The notes under the pieces are model-generated. The model saw only the letters and a program-made list of their open reading frames with translations. It was not told where the DNA came from and did no database searches. From NCBI RefSeq assembly GCF_052180245.1, contig NZ_CP197474.1, positions 310,001 to 374,000 of the forward strand: a stretch of 64,000 bases of DNA, given 5' to 3'. Positions 43,569-51,733 of this stretch are shown in pieces. Position 1 is the first letter of the stretch, and the number at the start of each line of letters is the position of its first letter. Source of the DNA: Parapusillimonas sp013416435. GTDB lineage: Bacteria > Pseudomonadota > Gammaproteobacteria > Burkholderiales > Burkholderiaceae_B. The translations under genes were made by a program, and so were the position numbers.

Positions 43569-43885
43569 TCGATATTGAAGAAAGTTCTGGCAACGTATAT
43601 GAGGATCTGCAAACTCCCGATGCGGGAGCCATGTATGTAAAGGCTCGCCTGGCCAGCAAGATCGGCGACATTATTCGCCACCGCCATCTGACGCAACAGC
43701 AAGCGGCCGAAATTCTGGGCATTCCGCAACCGAAGCTCTCTGGTTTGCTGCGGGGGCAGTTTCGTGGCATCAGTGAGGCGAAGATGATTGAGTGCTTGAA
43801 TCTTCTGGGCAGGGATGTCGAAATCGTCGTGCGTAAGGCACGCCGTAGCCACCCTCAGGGACACACCGAAGTCGTATTCGCCTGA
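43565..43885 (+). CDS. XRE-family antitoxin (HigA-like), copy 2
   Basis: 106 residues, protein almost identical to the antitoxin at 20803, including the LTQQQAAEILGIPQPKLSGL helix-turn-helix. The changes between copies are mostly silent third-base substitutions, evidence of selection to keep the protein. Confidence 0.9.
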   Translation: MIDIEESSGNVYEDLQTPDAGAMYVKARLASKIGDIIRHRHLTQQQAAEILGIPQPKLSGLLRGQFRGISEAKMIECLNLLGRDVEIVVRKARRSHPQGHTEVVFA

Positions 43886-43937
43886 GTACGACCAGCCCCT
43901 CAATAGCGAACAGGCATTAACAAGAGCCTTTGAGCGT

Positions 43938-43967
43938 GGGGTCAGACCTCGTACCGGGTCAGACCCT
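43938..43967. repeat. Degenerate GGGGTC palindrome
   Basis: GGGGTCAGACCTC-GTAC-CGGGTCAGACCCT: several mismatches and a broken second arm. The most diverged member seen, between convergent genes. Confidence 0.8.
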
Positions 43968-43997
43968 TCCCGCGATACTGCACTGACTGCGTCGGCA

Positions 43998-44705
43998 TCA
44001 ATGCAGATCGGCGGGGGCACCGCAACATTTCTTGAACTTTTTCCCCGACCCGCAAGGGCAAGAGTCATTGCGCCCGACCTTTGGCAGCATTGCGCGTGCA
44101 AGCTGTTGCTCATAGGCTGCGAAGCGGAGGGGCAACCAGTAGTTATGCATCGCCATCACGGCTTGGGGAATGTCCTTGGCGATCTTTGCCCGGCGAGCCG
44201 GTGTCTTGGTCAGTTCGTCCTGATCTGGTGAGAAATCAGCGTTGGCCAATAGGCCAATCGGGCGAAACCAGGCTTGCCCCTCGACGGTGGCGAGCATCGG
44301 CTTCCAGTCATGCAGGCAGAGCTCCATGCCTTCGGTGAAGCCGTACGCCCAGGCTTCTGCATCGATGTACTCCCTGCCGCGATACTTCGTCATCATCCAG
44401 ATGGGGGCCATCTCCGGCGGCTCGCATTCGAAGCCGGCGATGATTCCGTTGAAACGGCGTATGACCAGACTCGTGATGTGGTTGAGCCGCTCGATGGAGT
44501 CTGCAGGCGGCGCAGCGGTCTCCGTGCCCCAGACCTTGGGCAGCCATCGAGTGGGAGGGACCGAGACAGGCCCGATGGCGATCGCATGTAAGAAGCCATC
44601 CAGGATGTCGATCGTCATCCCTTCGTCCGACTCGAGCTCGTAAAGCAAGAATATGTCGAGTTCGTTCAGCTCGTCTTCAGAAAGTCCATAAATCGTATCA
44701 GACAT
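43998..44705 (-). CDS. UPF0149/YecA-family protein with C-terminal SEC-C zinc motif
   Basis: 235 residues from ATG 44705 (an upstream ATG at 44735 lacks better support). LDGFLHAIAIGP is the UPF0149/YecA hallmark, and the C-terminus GRNDSCPCGSGKKFKKCCG is a SEC-C motif that binds zinc, as in SecA. Cytoplasmic; YecA-type proteins have been linked to SecA and ribosome contact, but the role is not settled. Confidence 0.9.
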   Translation of the reverse strand: MSDTIYGLSEDELNELDIFLLYELESDEGMTIDILDGFLHAIAIGPVSVPPTRWLPKVWGTETAAPPADSIERLNHITSLVIRRFNGIIAGFECEPPEMAPIWMMTKYRGREYIDAEAWAYGFTEGMELCLHDWKPMLATVEGQAWFRPIGLLANADFSPDQDELTKTPARRAKIAKDIPQAVMAMHNYWLPLRFAAYEQQLARAMLPKVGRNDSCPCGSGKKFKKCCGAPADLH

Positions 44706-44792
44706 CACGGCAGACCGGTCAGGAAAAGATAGCATTATCGCTCGTTAAAAGTACTATGAACCGAGCACGGCCGCCGCGACATAATCAGCTCT

Positions 44793-44822
44793 GGGGTCAG
44801 ACCCCGTACGGGGTCTGACCCC
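44793..44822. repeat. GGGGTC palindrome
   Basis: Centre GTAC, between the divergent UPF0149 and parD genes. Confidence 0.95.
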
Positions 44823-44865
44823 TTACGCTAATGTGCCCCGGGAACTCACTCGTTGATAAGTTATT

Positions 44866-44894
44866 TTGGCAAAATTTGGCAAAGTCGATATACT
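44866..44894 (+). promoter_or_regulatory. Sigma-70 promoter of the ParD/ParE pair
   Basis: TTGGCA (44866) and TATACT (44889) are 17 bp apart. Direct repeats of TTTGGCAAA overlap the -35 and may be operator sites. The parD ATG is 7 bp past the -10, again predicting a leaderless mRNA. Confidence 0.72.
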
Positions 44895-44900
44895 TAGAAT

Positions 44901-45140
44901 ATGAGTACGATGAATATCTCTTTGCCCGAAGGCCTGAAAGCGTTCGTTGACCAGCAGGTCAGCCGGCACGACTATGGCACCAGCAGCGAATACGTACGTG
45001 AACTGATCCGCAATGATCAAGATCGGCAGCGTTTACGCGATTTGCTGCTTGACGGTGCGTCGTCAGCGCCAAGCGTCTTGGTCGATGCGCAATACATCGA
45101 TGGCTTGCGTGCCAAGGTGCGCCAAAGCAGCGGTCGGTGA
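44901..45140 (+). CDS. parD: ParD-family antitoxin
   Basis: 79 residues: NISLPEGLKAFVDQQVSRHD followed by YGTSSEYVRELIRND is the ribbon-helix-helix DNA-binding pattern of ParD; the C-terminal half wraps ParE. No Shine-Dalgarno fits before the ATG. Overlaps parE by 4 bp (GTGA). Confidence 0.92.
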   Translation: MSTMNISLPEGLKAFVDQQVSRHDYGTSSEYVRELIRNDQDRQRLRDLLLDGASSAPSVLVDAQYIDGLRAKVRQSSGR

Positions 45141-45466
45141 CAACAAAGCCGGTCGTTCTACGTGACCGCGCTCGCCAGGATATCGACGCAGCCTTGGTAC
45201 ATCTTGTGTCTCAAGGAACGCCTGCGTCTGCGCTGGCTTTTATCGACAAACTCCAGCAAGCGCCCGTGCACGTAGCGCGTCACCCCGCGACGGGTTCAAC
45301 ACGCTACGCCCACGAGCTCGACCTGCCAGGGCTACGATTCTGGCAGTTAAGACGCCATCCCTATCTGATTTTTTATGTCGAGCATGACGATCACATCGAT
45401 GTCTGGCGTGTTCTGCATGGAAGTCAGGATATTCCACGCTGGATGCAAGAAAGCGACCAAGCGTAG
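45137..45466 (+). CDS. parE: ParE-family toxin
   Basis: 109 residues starting at GTG 45137. RDRARQDIDAALVHLVSQGTP and LRFWQLRRHPYLIFYVEHDD, with a final VLHGSQDIP, are characteristic of ParE proteins that inhibit DNA gyrase. Complete. The GTG start and overlap keep it below the antitoxin in expression. Confidence 0.92.
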   Translation: MTTKPVVLRDRARQDIDAALVHLVSQGTPASALAFIDKLQQAPVHVARHPATGSTRYAHELDLPGLRFWQLRRHPYLIFYVEHDDHIDVWRVLHGSQDIPRWMQESDQA

Positions 45467-45527
45467 GCGCCACTGCGCTACCAATCAGCGTGGCGGCGCC
45501 GCCCGCAGAGTTCGTCACCGGCACCTT

Positions 45528-45557
45528 GGGGTCAGACCCCGTACGGGGTCTGACCCC
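45528..45557. repeat. GGGGTC palindrome between convergent parE and the acyl-CoA ligase
   Basis: Centre GTAC; last copy before the catabolic operon, which contains none until 59025. Confidence 0.95.
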
Positions 45558-45566
45558 TTACGTGCC

Positions 45567-47120
45567 TCACACCATTTTGCCGTGATCCCGCCAGTGGGCT
45601 TCTCGCAAGCGCTTCTTGTCGATCTTGTTGGTGCTCGCGATGCGGGGTAGCGCTTCAAGAAACACGATATGCTTTGGTTTCTTGTAGCTGGCCACCTGAC
45701 TGCGGCAGTGGTTGATCAATTCTTCCGGTGTGGGTATCGCTCCACGACACACTACGTAAGCAAGCACCGATTCGCCCCATTTTTCATCAGGCACGCCGAC
45801 GACGGCGGCTTCGTATACCGCCTCATGGCTCAGCAATGCCTCTTCCACCTCCCGGGAATAGATGTTTTCCCCGCCGGAAATAATCATGTCCTTCTTGCGA
45901 TCCACGACGAACAGGTAATTTTCTTCGTCCACATAGCCCATGTCGCCGGTGTAGTACCAGCCTTCCTTCAAGACGTCGAGTGTGGCTCTGGTGTTGTTCC
46001 AGTAGCCATGCATGGCGGCAGGGCTCTTCAATGTGATTTCGCCGACCTCGCCTGCCTTGCAACGCGAACCGTCTGGGCGTCGTATGACAAGCTCACAGTT
46101 GTAGTAGGGCTGACCCGCGGATGCCAGGCGCTTCAGATCTTGAGGCGTGCCGGTTGGCTTGTGCTGGTAAGCATGCATGAAGGTTCCCACCATGCATTCG
46201 GTCATGCCGTAGGCCTGGTTGAAAATCGGCCCAAATTGCGCAATGGCTCGCTTGAGCAAGGGGACGGGCATTGGCGCAGAGGAGTAGACGATGGTGTTCA
46301 AGCGGTGAGGTTTCGCCTTGAGTTCGTCAGGGGCTTCCAGCAGCATCTGGATCATGACAGGCGCGAGCAAGGCCGCAGTGACCACGCCGCGGGCGAAACT
46401 CGCATAGACGGCGTCCACGTCGAAGCGGCTGTGCAAGTCGACGGCGGCCCCTGACCAGGCATAAGCCATGTAGATATTGTTCACGCCGGCGTGAGAGAAC
46501 GGCATCACGGCCAGGAAGCAGTCCGAAGGCTTTGCGCCGCACGCGGCCGATGCGATGCGAGCCTGTTCGATCTGTGCCAGGTGGCTCTGCATGACCCCTT
46601 TGGGGTTTCCGGTGGTGCCGCTGGTATACACAAGAAACAGTACGTCGTTCTCGGTCGCCCGGAGTGTCGGCCGGCTGCAGTCGCCCTGGGCCAGCACCTT
46701 CTGGTAAGAGTCGATCTCCTGTTTTGGCGAATCGCCTATGCAGATCAGTTGTGGGGGGGCGTCAAGTGCATTGCAGATTTCGAAGACCCGTTCCTCGAAT
46801 TGCTGTTGGTAGATCAACACGCGTGGTAACGAGTCCTTGACGATATACAGCTGCTCGGGGAGAGTAAGCCGGAAGCCGAGTGTCACGGCAATGAATCCGG
46901 CCAGGCTGGACGCGGCATTCAACTCAATGATCTCGGGGCAGTTTTGCGCCAGAATCATGACCCGGTCCTGCTTCTCCAACCCGATGCGGACCAGTGAGTT
47001 CGCGAGGCGATACGCCCGCTCGAGCAACTGGCCATGGCTGCAGACACGGCCCTCGAAGAAGAGGGCCGGCTCATTGCGGTAGAGCGACGCATTCCTCTCG
47101 AAAATCTCACCGATGATCAT
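45567..47120 (-). CDS. Acyl-CoA synthetase (AMP-forming ligase)
   Basis: 517 residues from ATG 47120 (AAGGAG upstream). ANL superfamily: P-loop LVYTSGTTGNPKG (about residue 170), YGMTE motif, GWYYTGDMGYVDEE, and the C-terminal lysine region RIASTNKIDKK. It activates a carboxylic acid with ATP and CoA. Set divergently from the Liv/beta-oxidation operon and just downstream of the GntR gene, so it probably primes the substrate imported by that operon. Confidence 0.93.
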   Translation of the reverse strand: MIIGEIFERNASLYRNEPALFFEGRVCSHGQLLERAYRLANSLVRIGLEKQDRVMILAQNCPEIIELNAASSLAGFIAVTLGFRLTLPEQLYIVKDSLPRVLIYQQQFEERVFEICNALDAPPQLICIGDSPKQEIDSYQKVLAQGDCSRPTLRATENDVLFLVYTSGTTGNPKGVMQSHLAQIEQARIASAACGAKPSDCFLAVMPFSHAGVNNIYMAYAWSGAAVDLHSRFDVDAVYASFARGVVTAALLAPVMIQMLLEAPDELKAKPHRLNTIVYSSAPMPVPLLKRAIAQFGPIFNQAYGMTECMVGTFMHAYQHKPTGTPQDLKRLASAGQPYYNCELVIRRPDGSRCKAGEVGEITLKSPAAMHGYWNNTRATLDVLKEGWYYTGDMGYVDEENYLFVVDRKKDMIISGGENIYSREVEEALLSHEAVYEAAVVGVPDEKWGESVLAYVVCRGAIPTPEELINHCRSQVASYKKPKHIVFLEALPRIASTNKIDKKRLREAHWRDHGKMV

Positions 47121-47188
47121 TCAAGTCTCCTTCTTTATGCTTTTTAGATCGCCCGCCTGCTGAGCCTGCGCAGGCAACATTCGCGGGA

Positions 47189-47893
47189 TTATTTTCTATT
47201 GGGTCGTTCGGGCTTCAGAAGCGGCCCTGACATCTGCAGAATCCGTTCGCACGACCCTCGCAGGTGCTCACGCATGGCCGTGTCGGCGGCGTCGGGGTTT
47301 CCTGTGAGCACAGCGCGGGCAATGGGTTCGTGTTCTCGAACGGAATGGGCAATGTCTTCGGGGTTGAGGGCGCGGCCAAGCTGGAACATCAACACACGGA
47401 TCTGCAGCTTGCTGAGCAGATCGGCAAGCTGCCTGTTCCCGGCGATTGAAACCAGGGTCGAATGGAACAGGCTGTTCTGTTCACTGAATTCCACCGGACC
47501 GAGCGGCTTGCCCGCCGTGCTCATCTGCTTCCATACCGAAGAAAAGATCTGCAGGTTGTCACCTTCGTTGATGGCTTCAGCCGCTTGACGGGCAGCGAGC
47601 CCCTCCAGTACTTCGCGGATCCGGAACAGGTTTACCAGCTCACCGCGACTCAGCCGCCTGACCAGAGCGCCGCGGTTGGGAATCAAGTCGAGCAGGCCTT
47701 CCGCTGCAAGTCGGCTGAATGCTTCTCGCAATGAGCCTCTGCTTACGCCGATGTCTTCCATGATCTCCGCGGTGATCAATCGCTGTCCTGGAGCGAATCT
47801 TCCTTCTGTAATTCCGCTGCGTATGTATTCGATGGCGAAGTCGACAACTTCTCCGCGCGAGACCTCGATTGCTTTCGTGGTTTGGTTACCCAT
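47189..47893 (-). CDS. GntR-family regulator (FadR/FCD subfamily)
   Basis: 234 residues. Winged HTH (ITAEIMEDIGVSRGSLREAFSRL, cut: SRGSLREA block) and an FCD ligand-binding domain with LFRIREVLEGLAAR and the metal-binding histidines (FHSTLVSIAGN, VREHEPI). It lies between the ligase and the divergent acyl-CoA dehydrogenase operon and probably represses both, released by an acyl-CoA or acid. The dyad over the operon promoter is a likely site. Confidence 0.9.
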   Translation of the reverse strand: MGNQTTKAIEVSRGEVVDFAIEYIRSGITEGRFAPGQRLITAEIMEDIGVSRGSLREAFSRLAAEGLLDLIPNRGALVRRLSRGELVNLFRIREVLEGLAARQAAEAINEGDNLQIFSSVWKQMSTAGKPLGPVEFSEQNSLFHSTLVSIAGNRQLADLLSKLQIRVLMFQLGRALNPEDIAHSVREHEPIARAVLTGNPDAADTAMREHLRGSCERILQMSGPLLKPERPNRK

Positions 47894-47946
47894 GCTGACC
47901 GTTTTCCATGCTGTTCGTTCTTGCAGTCGACAAGTGTACTGATTTA

Positions 47947-47974
47947 TTGACAGCGAGTTATTTAAGTATATACT
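47947..47974 (+). promoter_or_regulatory. Promoter of the catabolic operon with overlapping dyad
   Basis: TTGACA (47947) and TATACT (47969) with 16-bp spacing. The perfect dyad AGTATATACT (47965-47974) covers the -10, and GTCCTACAC follows. A GntR-type repressor bound here would block RNA polymerase. The leader to the ATG at 48034 is about 53 nt. Confidence 0.75.
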
Positions 47975-48033
47975 GTCCTACACTTTTGATGGAATAAACA
48001 ATACAACATATCAAAAAGAACGGTGGAGACAGG

Positions 48034-49182
48034 ATGAGTGAAGGCGATCCCATTGAATATCGCATGCTGCAAGAGACGGTGCGCCGCTTTGTCAAAGAGA
48101 AGCTGGCGCCGCACGAAGCCAAAATCGACGAAGACGACGAGGTCGATCTGCAGTTGATCGACGGCCTGAAGCGGCAGGCCATCGATCTTGGTGTCTTCGC
48201 GTACAACTTGCCGGCACAGTTCGGCGGGCCGGGCTTGAGCGTGCAGGAACAGTGCATCATCGACGAGGAACTGGGCCGCAGCTCCATGCCTTTGGCAGAA
48301 GCCCTGGGTCATCTTCCCGGCTCGCTCCGGTTTGTTTCCAACGCTCAGCGTCCATGGCTGCTCGAGCCTCTGCTGCGAGCAGAAAAAACGGTCGCTTACG
48401 CGCTCACGGAGCCATCGGCCGGCTCGGACCTCTCGGCCATCCATACCAGTGCAGTACGTGGCGAAGGCGGATGGGTGCTTAGCGGCACAAAGCACTTCAT
48501 CTCGGCCGCGGAGCACGCTGACTTCCTGATCGTTCTTGTCGCAACCGACAAGTCCGCGCCACTGAAGGCGCGCTTTACGACGCTGGTGGTGGAACGTGGC
48601 AGCCCTGGGTTCAAGGTGCTCAGGCGGTTCAGGAAGATGGGCTGGCGCGGGCATCCGCTTTCCGAGCTTGCCTTCGAGGACTGCTTTGTACCCGATTCCC
48701 ATGTATTGGGCGAAGTCGGCCAAGGGTTCGACATCATGATGGCCACCATCAACAACGACCGGCTGATGGTGGCGTGCCGCTGTGTGGGGATTGCGCAAGC
48801 GCTCTACGATTTGGTGTTGCCGCATCTCAGGCAACGGAAGGCATTCGGCAAGGCCTTGGGTGATCATCAGGCCATGCAGTTCATGCTGGCAGACTGCGAT
48901 GTCGAGATCGATGCTGCCCGGCTGCTTAATCAGAAAGCCGCCCGCTTGGCCGACGCCGGCCATCCTGATTTTCGGATCGCTGCATCGCGCGCCAAGCTGT
49001 TCGCAAGCGAAATGGGCGGGCGCGTCGCAGACCGCGTCATGCAGATGTTCGGTGGCTCGGGTTACATGGCTGACCTGCCGGTGGAACGCTTCTATCGCGA
49101 TGTGCGCGCCTTCCGGATTGGCGAGGGAACATCCGAAATGCAGCGGCTGCAGATTGCGCGCCATGCGCTTTCCAAGGGCTGA
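48034..49182 (+). CDS. Acyl-CoA dehydrogenase
   Basis: 382 residues. FAD-binding and substrate motifs YALTEPSAGSDLSAI and GWVLSGTKHFISAAEHADF, a middle beta domain, and the catalytic Glu region YRDVRAFRIGEGTSEMQRL. Introduces a 2,3-double bond into an acyl-CoA, passing electrons to ETF. First gene of the operon behind the 47947 promoter; the LivH gene starts 9 bp later. Confidence 0.94.
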   Translation: MSEGDPIEYRMLQETVRRFVKEKLAPHEAKIDEDDEVDLQLIDGLKRQAIDLGVFAYNLPAQFGGPGLSVQEQCIIDEELGRSSMPLAEALGHLPGSLRFVSNAQRPWLLEPLLRAEKTVAYALTEPSAGSDLSAIHTSAVRGEGGWVLSGTKHFISAAEHADFLIVLVATDKSAPLKARFTTLVVERGSPGFKVLRRFRKMGWRGHPLSELAFEDCFVPDSHVLGEVGQGFDIMMATINNDRLMVACRCVGIAQALYDLVLPHLRQRKAFGKALGDHQAMQFMLADCDVEIDAARLLNQKAARLADAGHPDFRIAASRAKLFASEMGGRVADRVMQMFGGSGYMADLPVERFYRDVRAFRIGEGTSEMQRLQIARHALSKG

Positions 49183-49191
49183 GGGCAAGAC

Positions 49192-50073
49192 ATGGATTCA
49201 ACTTTCCTCGCGCAATCAATCTTGTTGGCCCTGTGCACGGCAGGGCTCTATGCATCCGTTGCCTCAGGCCTCACGCTGGAATTCGGGGTGACGCGAATCA
49301 TCAACTTCGCTCACGGCGAATTCGTGATGCTGGGTGCCTTCCAAACGTACTTCATGTACGAACTCTACGGAATCTCGCCAATCATCGGCATGCTTAGCTC
49401 TGGCTTGTCTATGGCCTTGCTGTCCATCGTGGTGTATTGGAGCTTTTTGAACAAGGTCCTGAAGCAGGATGAGCATAACCAGATCCTGGCAACGTTGGGC
49501 CTGTCGATATTCATACTTAACATTGCCGTCATTCTCTGGACGCCGGACGCGCGGGTCATGCATGCGCCCGCGCTTTTGCCCACCGTGCAGCTCGCAGAGA
49601 TCACCATCCCCGGAAACAACCTGTTTGTGCTTCTGGTGGGTTGCGTGCTGTTCGCATTGTTGATGGCTTTCATGCGCTATTCGAAGTACGGAATCCAGCT
49701 CCGTCTGGCGAGCGACGACCCGGAGCTGGCCACCTTGTCGGGCGTGAATGTCAATCGCATGTTCTGTCTGTCGTTCGTCATTGGCGGGATCACGGCGGGG
49801 ATAGCGGGGGGACTGGTCGCACTGGTTCTCTATGTGCACCCCTACGTCGGGCTTGACCTGGTGATGCGGGCCTTTGCCATCGTCGCTTTGGCGGGATTGG
49901 GAAGTATTCCGGGCGCGCTGATCGGCGCCGTGCTGTTGTCCATCATTGAGGGGATTGTGGCCAACTTCGTGTCTCAGGGAGCGAGCTGGGGTTATGGTGT
50001 CGCGTTTCTGATCATTCTGGTTGTCCTGCTGGTCCGTCCGACCGGCATGTTTGGCAAGGAGCTTCGGTCATGA
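49192..50073 (+). CDS. livH: Branched-chain amino acid-type ABC transporter permease LivH
   Basis: 293 residues, eight hydrophobic spans, with the LivH signature ASGLTLEFGVTRIINFAHGE and the EAA-like loop GLGSIPGALIGAVLLSIIEG. Inner-membrane half of the importer. Overlaps livM by 4 bp. In this context the substrate is probably an organic acid rather than an amino acid. Confidence 0.93.
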   Translation: MDSTFLAQSILLALCTAGLYASVASGLTLEFGVTRIINFAHGEFVMLGAFQTYFMYELYGISPIIGMLSSGLSMALLSIVVYWSFLNKVLKQDEHNQILATLGLSIFILNIAVILWTPDARVMHAPALLPTVQLAEITIPGNNLFVLLVGCVLFALLMAFMRYSKYGIQLRLASDDPELATLSGVNVNRMFCLSFVIGGITAGIAGGLVALVLYVHPYVGLDLVMRAFAIVALAGLGSIPGALIGAVLLSIIEGIVANFVSQGASWGYGVAFLIILVVLLVRPTGMFGKELRS

Positions 50074-51005
50074 GCCAGGCAACGATTGGAAAGGCAGCCG
50101 TATATGGGGTGACGACGCTGGCTGCGGCGGCAATCATTGTGATCAACGACCCGTTCTCCCTGCAGCTGGCGATTGGTGTCTTCATCACCATCATCCTGGC
50201 ACTGGCGTGGGACATTCTTTCACGTACAGGGCAGGTGACACTGGGTTCGGCGGCCTTCTTTGGCCTGGGTGCCTACGGCATGGGTTTGCTTGCACCGGTG
50301 GTCGGAACCGCCGCCGCCTGGCTTGGCATGCTCGTGATCTGCGCAGTCGTAGCCTTGCTGCTGGGTATTCTCACACTGCGACTGCGCAAGATGTACTTCG
50401 CCATTGCGACCCTGGGCCTGACCCTGTCGCTGCAGGTGTTGGTGCTTGTGTTCCGCGACTGGACAGGCGGTAGCGGAGGAATTTCGCCTCCCGTGCTGCT
50501 CGACGCCGACCCTCAGCTGCAGTTGATGGCGATCACGGGCTGCGTGCTGCTGGCCATATTCATATCCGACTTCTTCCTTTCCGATCGCCTCCGTGCGGCG
50601 CTTTTCCTGGTTCGGACCAATCCCGAACTCGCGGCGGCAAGCGGGATTCCCGTCGTGCGCACACGCATTCTTGTGTTCACGGTGTCGGGCATGTTGGCCG
50701 GTATCGCCGGCGCACTTTATGGCGGCCTGTACGGGTACGTTGTGCCAACTGATGTATTCACCATCCATTGGAGCGTCATGCCGCTGGCGATTGTGATTCT
50801 AGGGGGCATGGACACCACGATCGGTCCGATATTGGGCGCCATACTTCTCAAGACCATCGAGGAAGTGGCCCGTATCTACATTGGCGGGGTCGGCTATCAG
50901 GTCACCTACGGTGCGATCATCATCCTGTTTGTGCTGTTCCTTCCGGGCGGCCTTGTCGGCCTGTTCAGAGGTCTCGCCCTCTCTTCTGGCAAGGTGCATA
51001 AATGA
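50070..51005 (+). CDS. livM: Branched-chain amino acid-type ABC transporter permease LivM
   Basis: 311 residues with eight to ten spans; LALAWDILSRTGQVTLGSAAF and GGMDTTIGPILGAILLKTIEE are the LivM motifs. Pairs with LivH. Overlaps livG by 4 bp (ATGA). Confidence 0.93.
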   Translation: MSQATIGKAAVYGVTTLAAAAIIVINDPFSLQLAIGVFITIILALAWDILSRTGQVTLGSAAFFGLGAYGMGLLAPVVGTAAAWLGMLVICAVVALLLGILTLRLRKMYFAIATLGLTLSLQVLVLVFRDWTGGSGGISPPVLLDADPQLQLMAITGCVLLAIFISDFFLSDRLRAALFLVRTNPELAAASGIPVVRTRILVFTVSGMLAGIAGALYGGLYGYVVPTDVFTIHWSVMPLAIVILGGMDTTIGPILGAILLKTIEEVARIYIGGVGYQVTYGAIIILFVLFLPGGLVGLFRGLALSSGKVHK

Positions 51006-51733
51006 GCATGGATTTGGCGGTAAAAGACCTGACGATGGCATTTGGCGGCCTGCGAGCGCTCGACGGGGTCTCGCTGAGTTTTCCGGCGGGATGCATCACG
51101 GGCTTGATCGGGCCTAATGGTTCGGGCAAAAGCACGATGATCAACGCCATCACAGGCATGATCACGGCAACTTCCGGCGAGGTCTTGCTCGGCGGAAACT
51201 CAATCGTCACCTTGCGCAGTGACCAGATCGTGAAGCAGGGCGTAGCCCGCACATTCCAGATACCCAAGGTGCCTCCCCAGCTCACGGTGCGAGAGGTGAT
51301 TTCAGTCCCGTTCTCGTTTGTGGGCCGCAAGCATGCGCTGATCGAGGGGCTCTCCGACGCCCGCTCCATCGCCGCGTACTTCAAGCTCGACCCGGTGTTC
51401 GAGCGCCGTTGTGCAGACTTATCGGTCACGAATCTCCGAAGGCTGGAAATTGCCCGCGCCGTCGCCTGCGGCCCTTCCGTCCTACTGCTCGACGAAGCGA
51501 TGGCCGGCTTGTCCCATGAAGACGCGATCGAGGTGGGGCAGGTCGTGAAGCAAGTGCACCAGGCAGGTGTCACTGTGGTGATCATCGAACACATGATGTC
51601 CGTCATCTCGTCGCTGTGCGATGGCGTGGTGGTACTGAACCAGGGCAAGTTGCTCGCGCAGGGGAAGCCGCGGGATGTCCTGTCCGACCCTGTCGTGCGT
51701 GAAGCCTACCTCGGTAAAGGATTTCAGCTATGA
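51002..51733 (+). CDS. livG: Liv-type ABC transporter ATPase LivG, with unusual signature motif
   Basis: 243 residues. Walker A GPNGSGKSTMI, Walker B VLLLDEAMAGLSHED and switch H (VIIEHMM) are normal. The ABC signature expected as LSYGQ/LSGGQ reads LSVTN before LRRLEIARAV, so the conserved Gly and Gln are missing. With LivF as partner the heterodimer may have one degenerate ATP site. Overlaps livF by 4 bp. Confidence 0.92.
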   Translation: MSMDLAVKDLTMAFGGLRALDGVSLSFPAGCITGLIGPNGSGKSTMINAITGMITATSGEVLLGGNSIVTLRSDQIVKQGVARTFQIPKVPPQLTVREVISVPFSFVGRKHALIEGLSDARSIAAYFKLDPVFERRCADLSVTNLRRLEIARAVACGPSVLLLDEAMAGLSHEDAIEVGQVVKQVHQAGVTVVIIEHMMSVISSLCDGVVVLNQGKLLAQGKPRDVLSDPVVREAYLGKGFQL

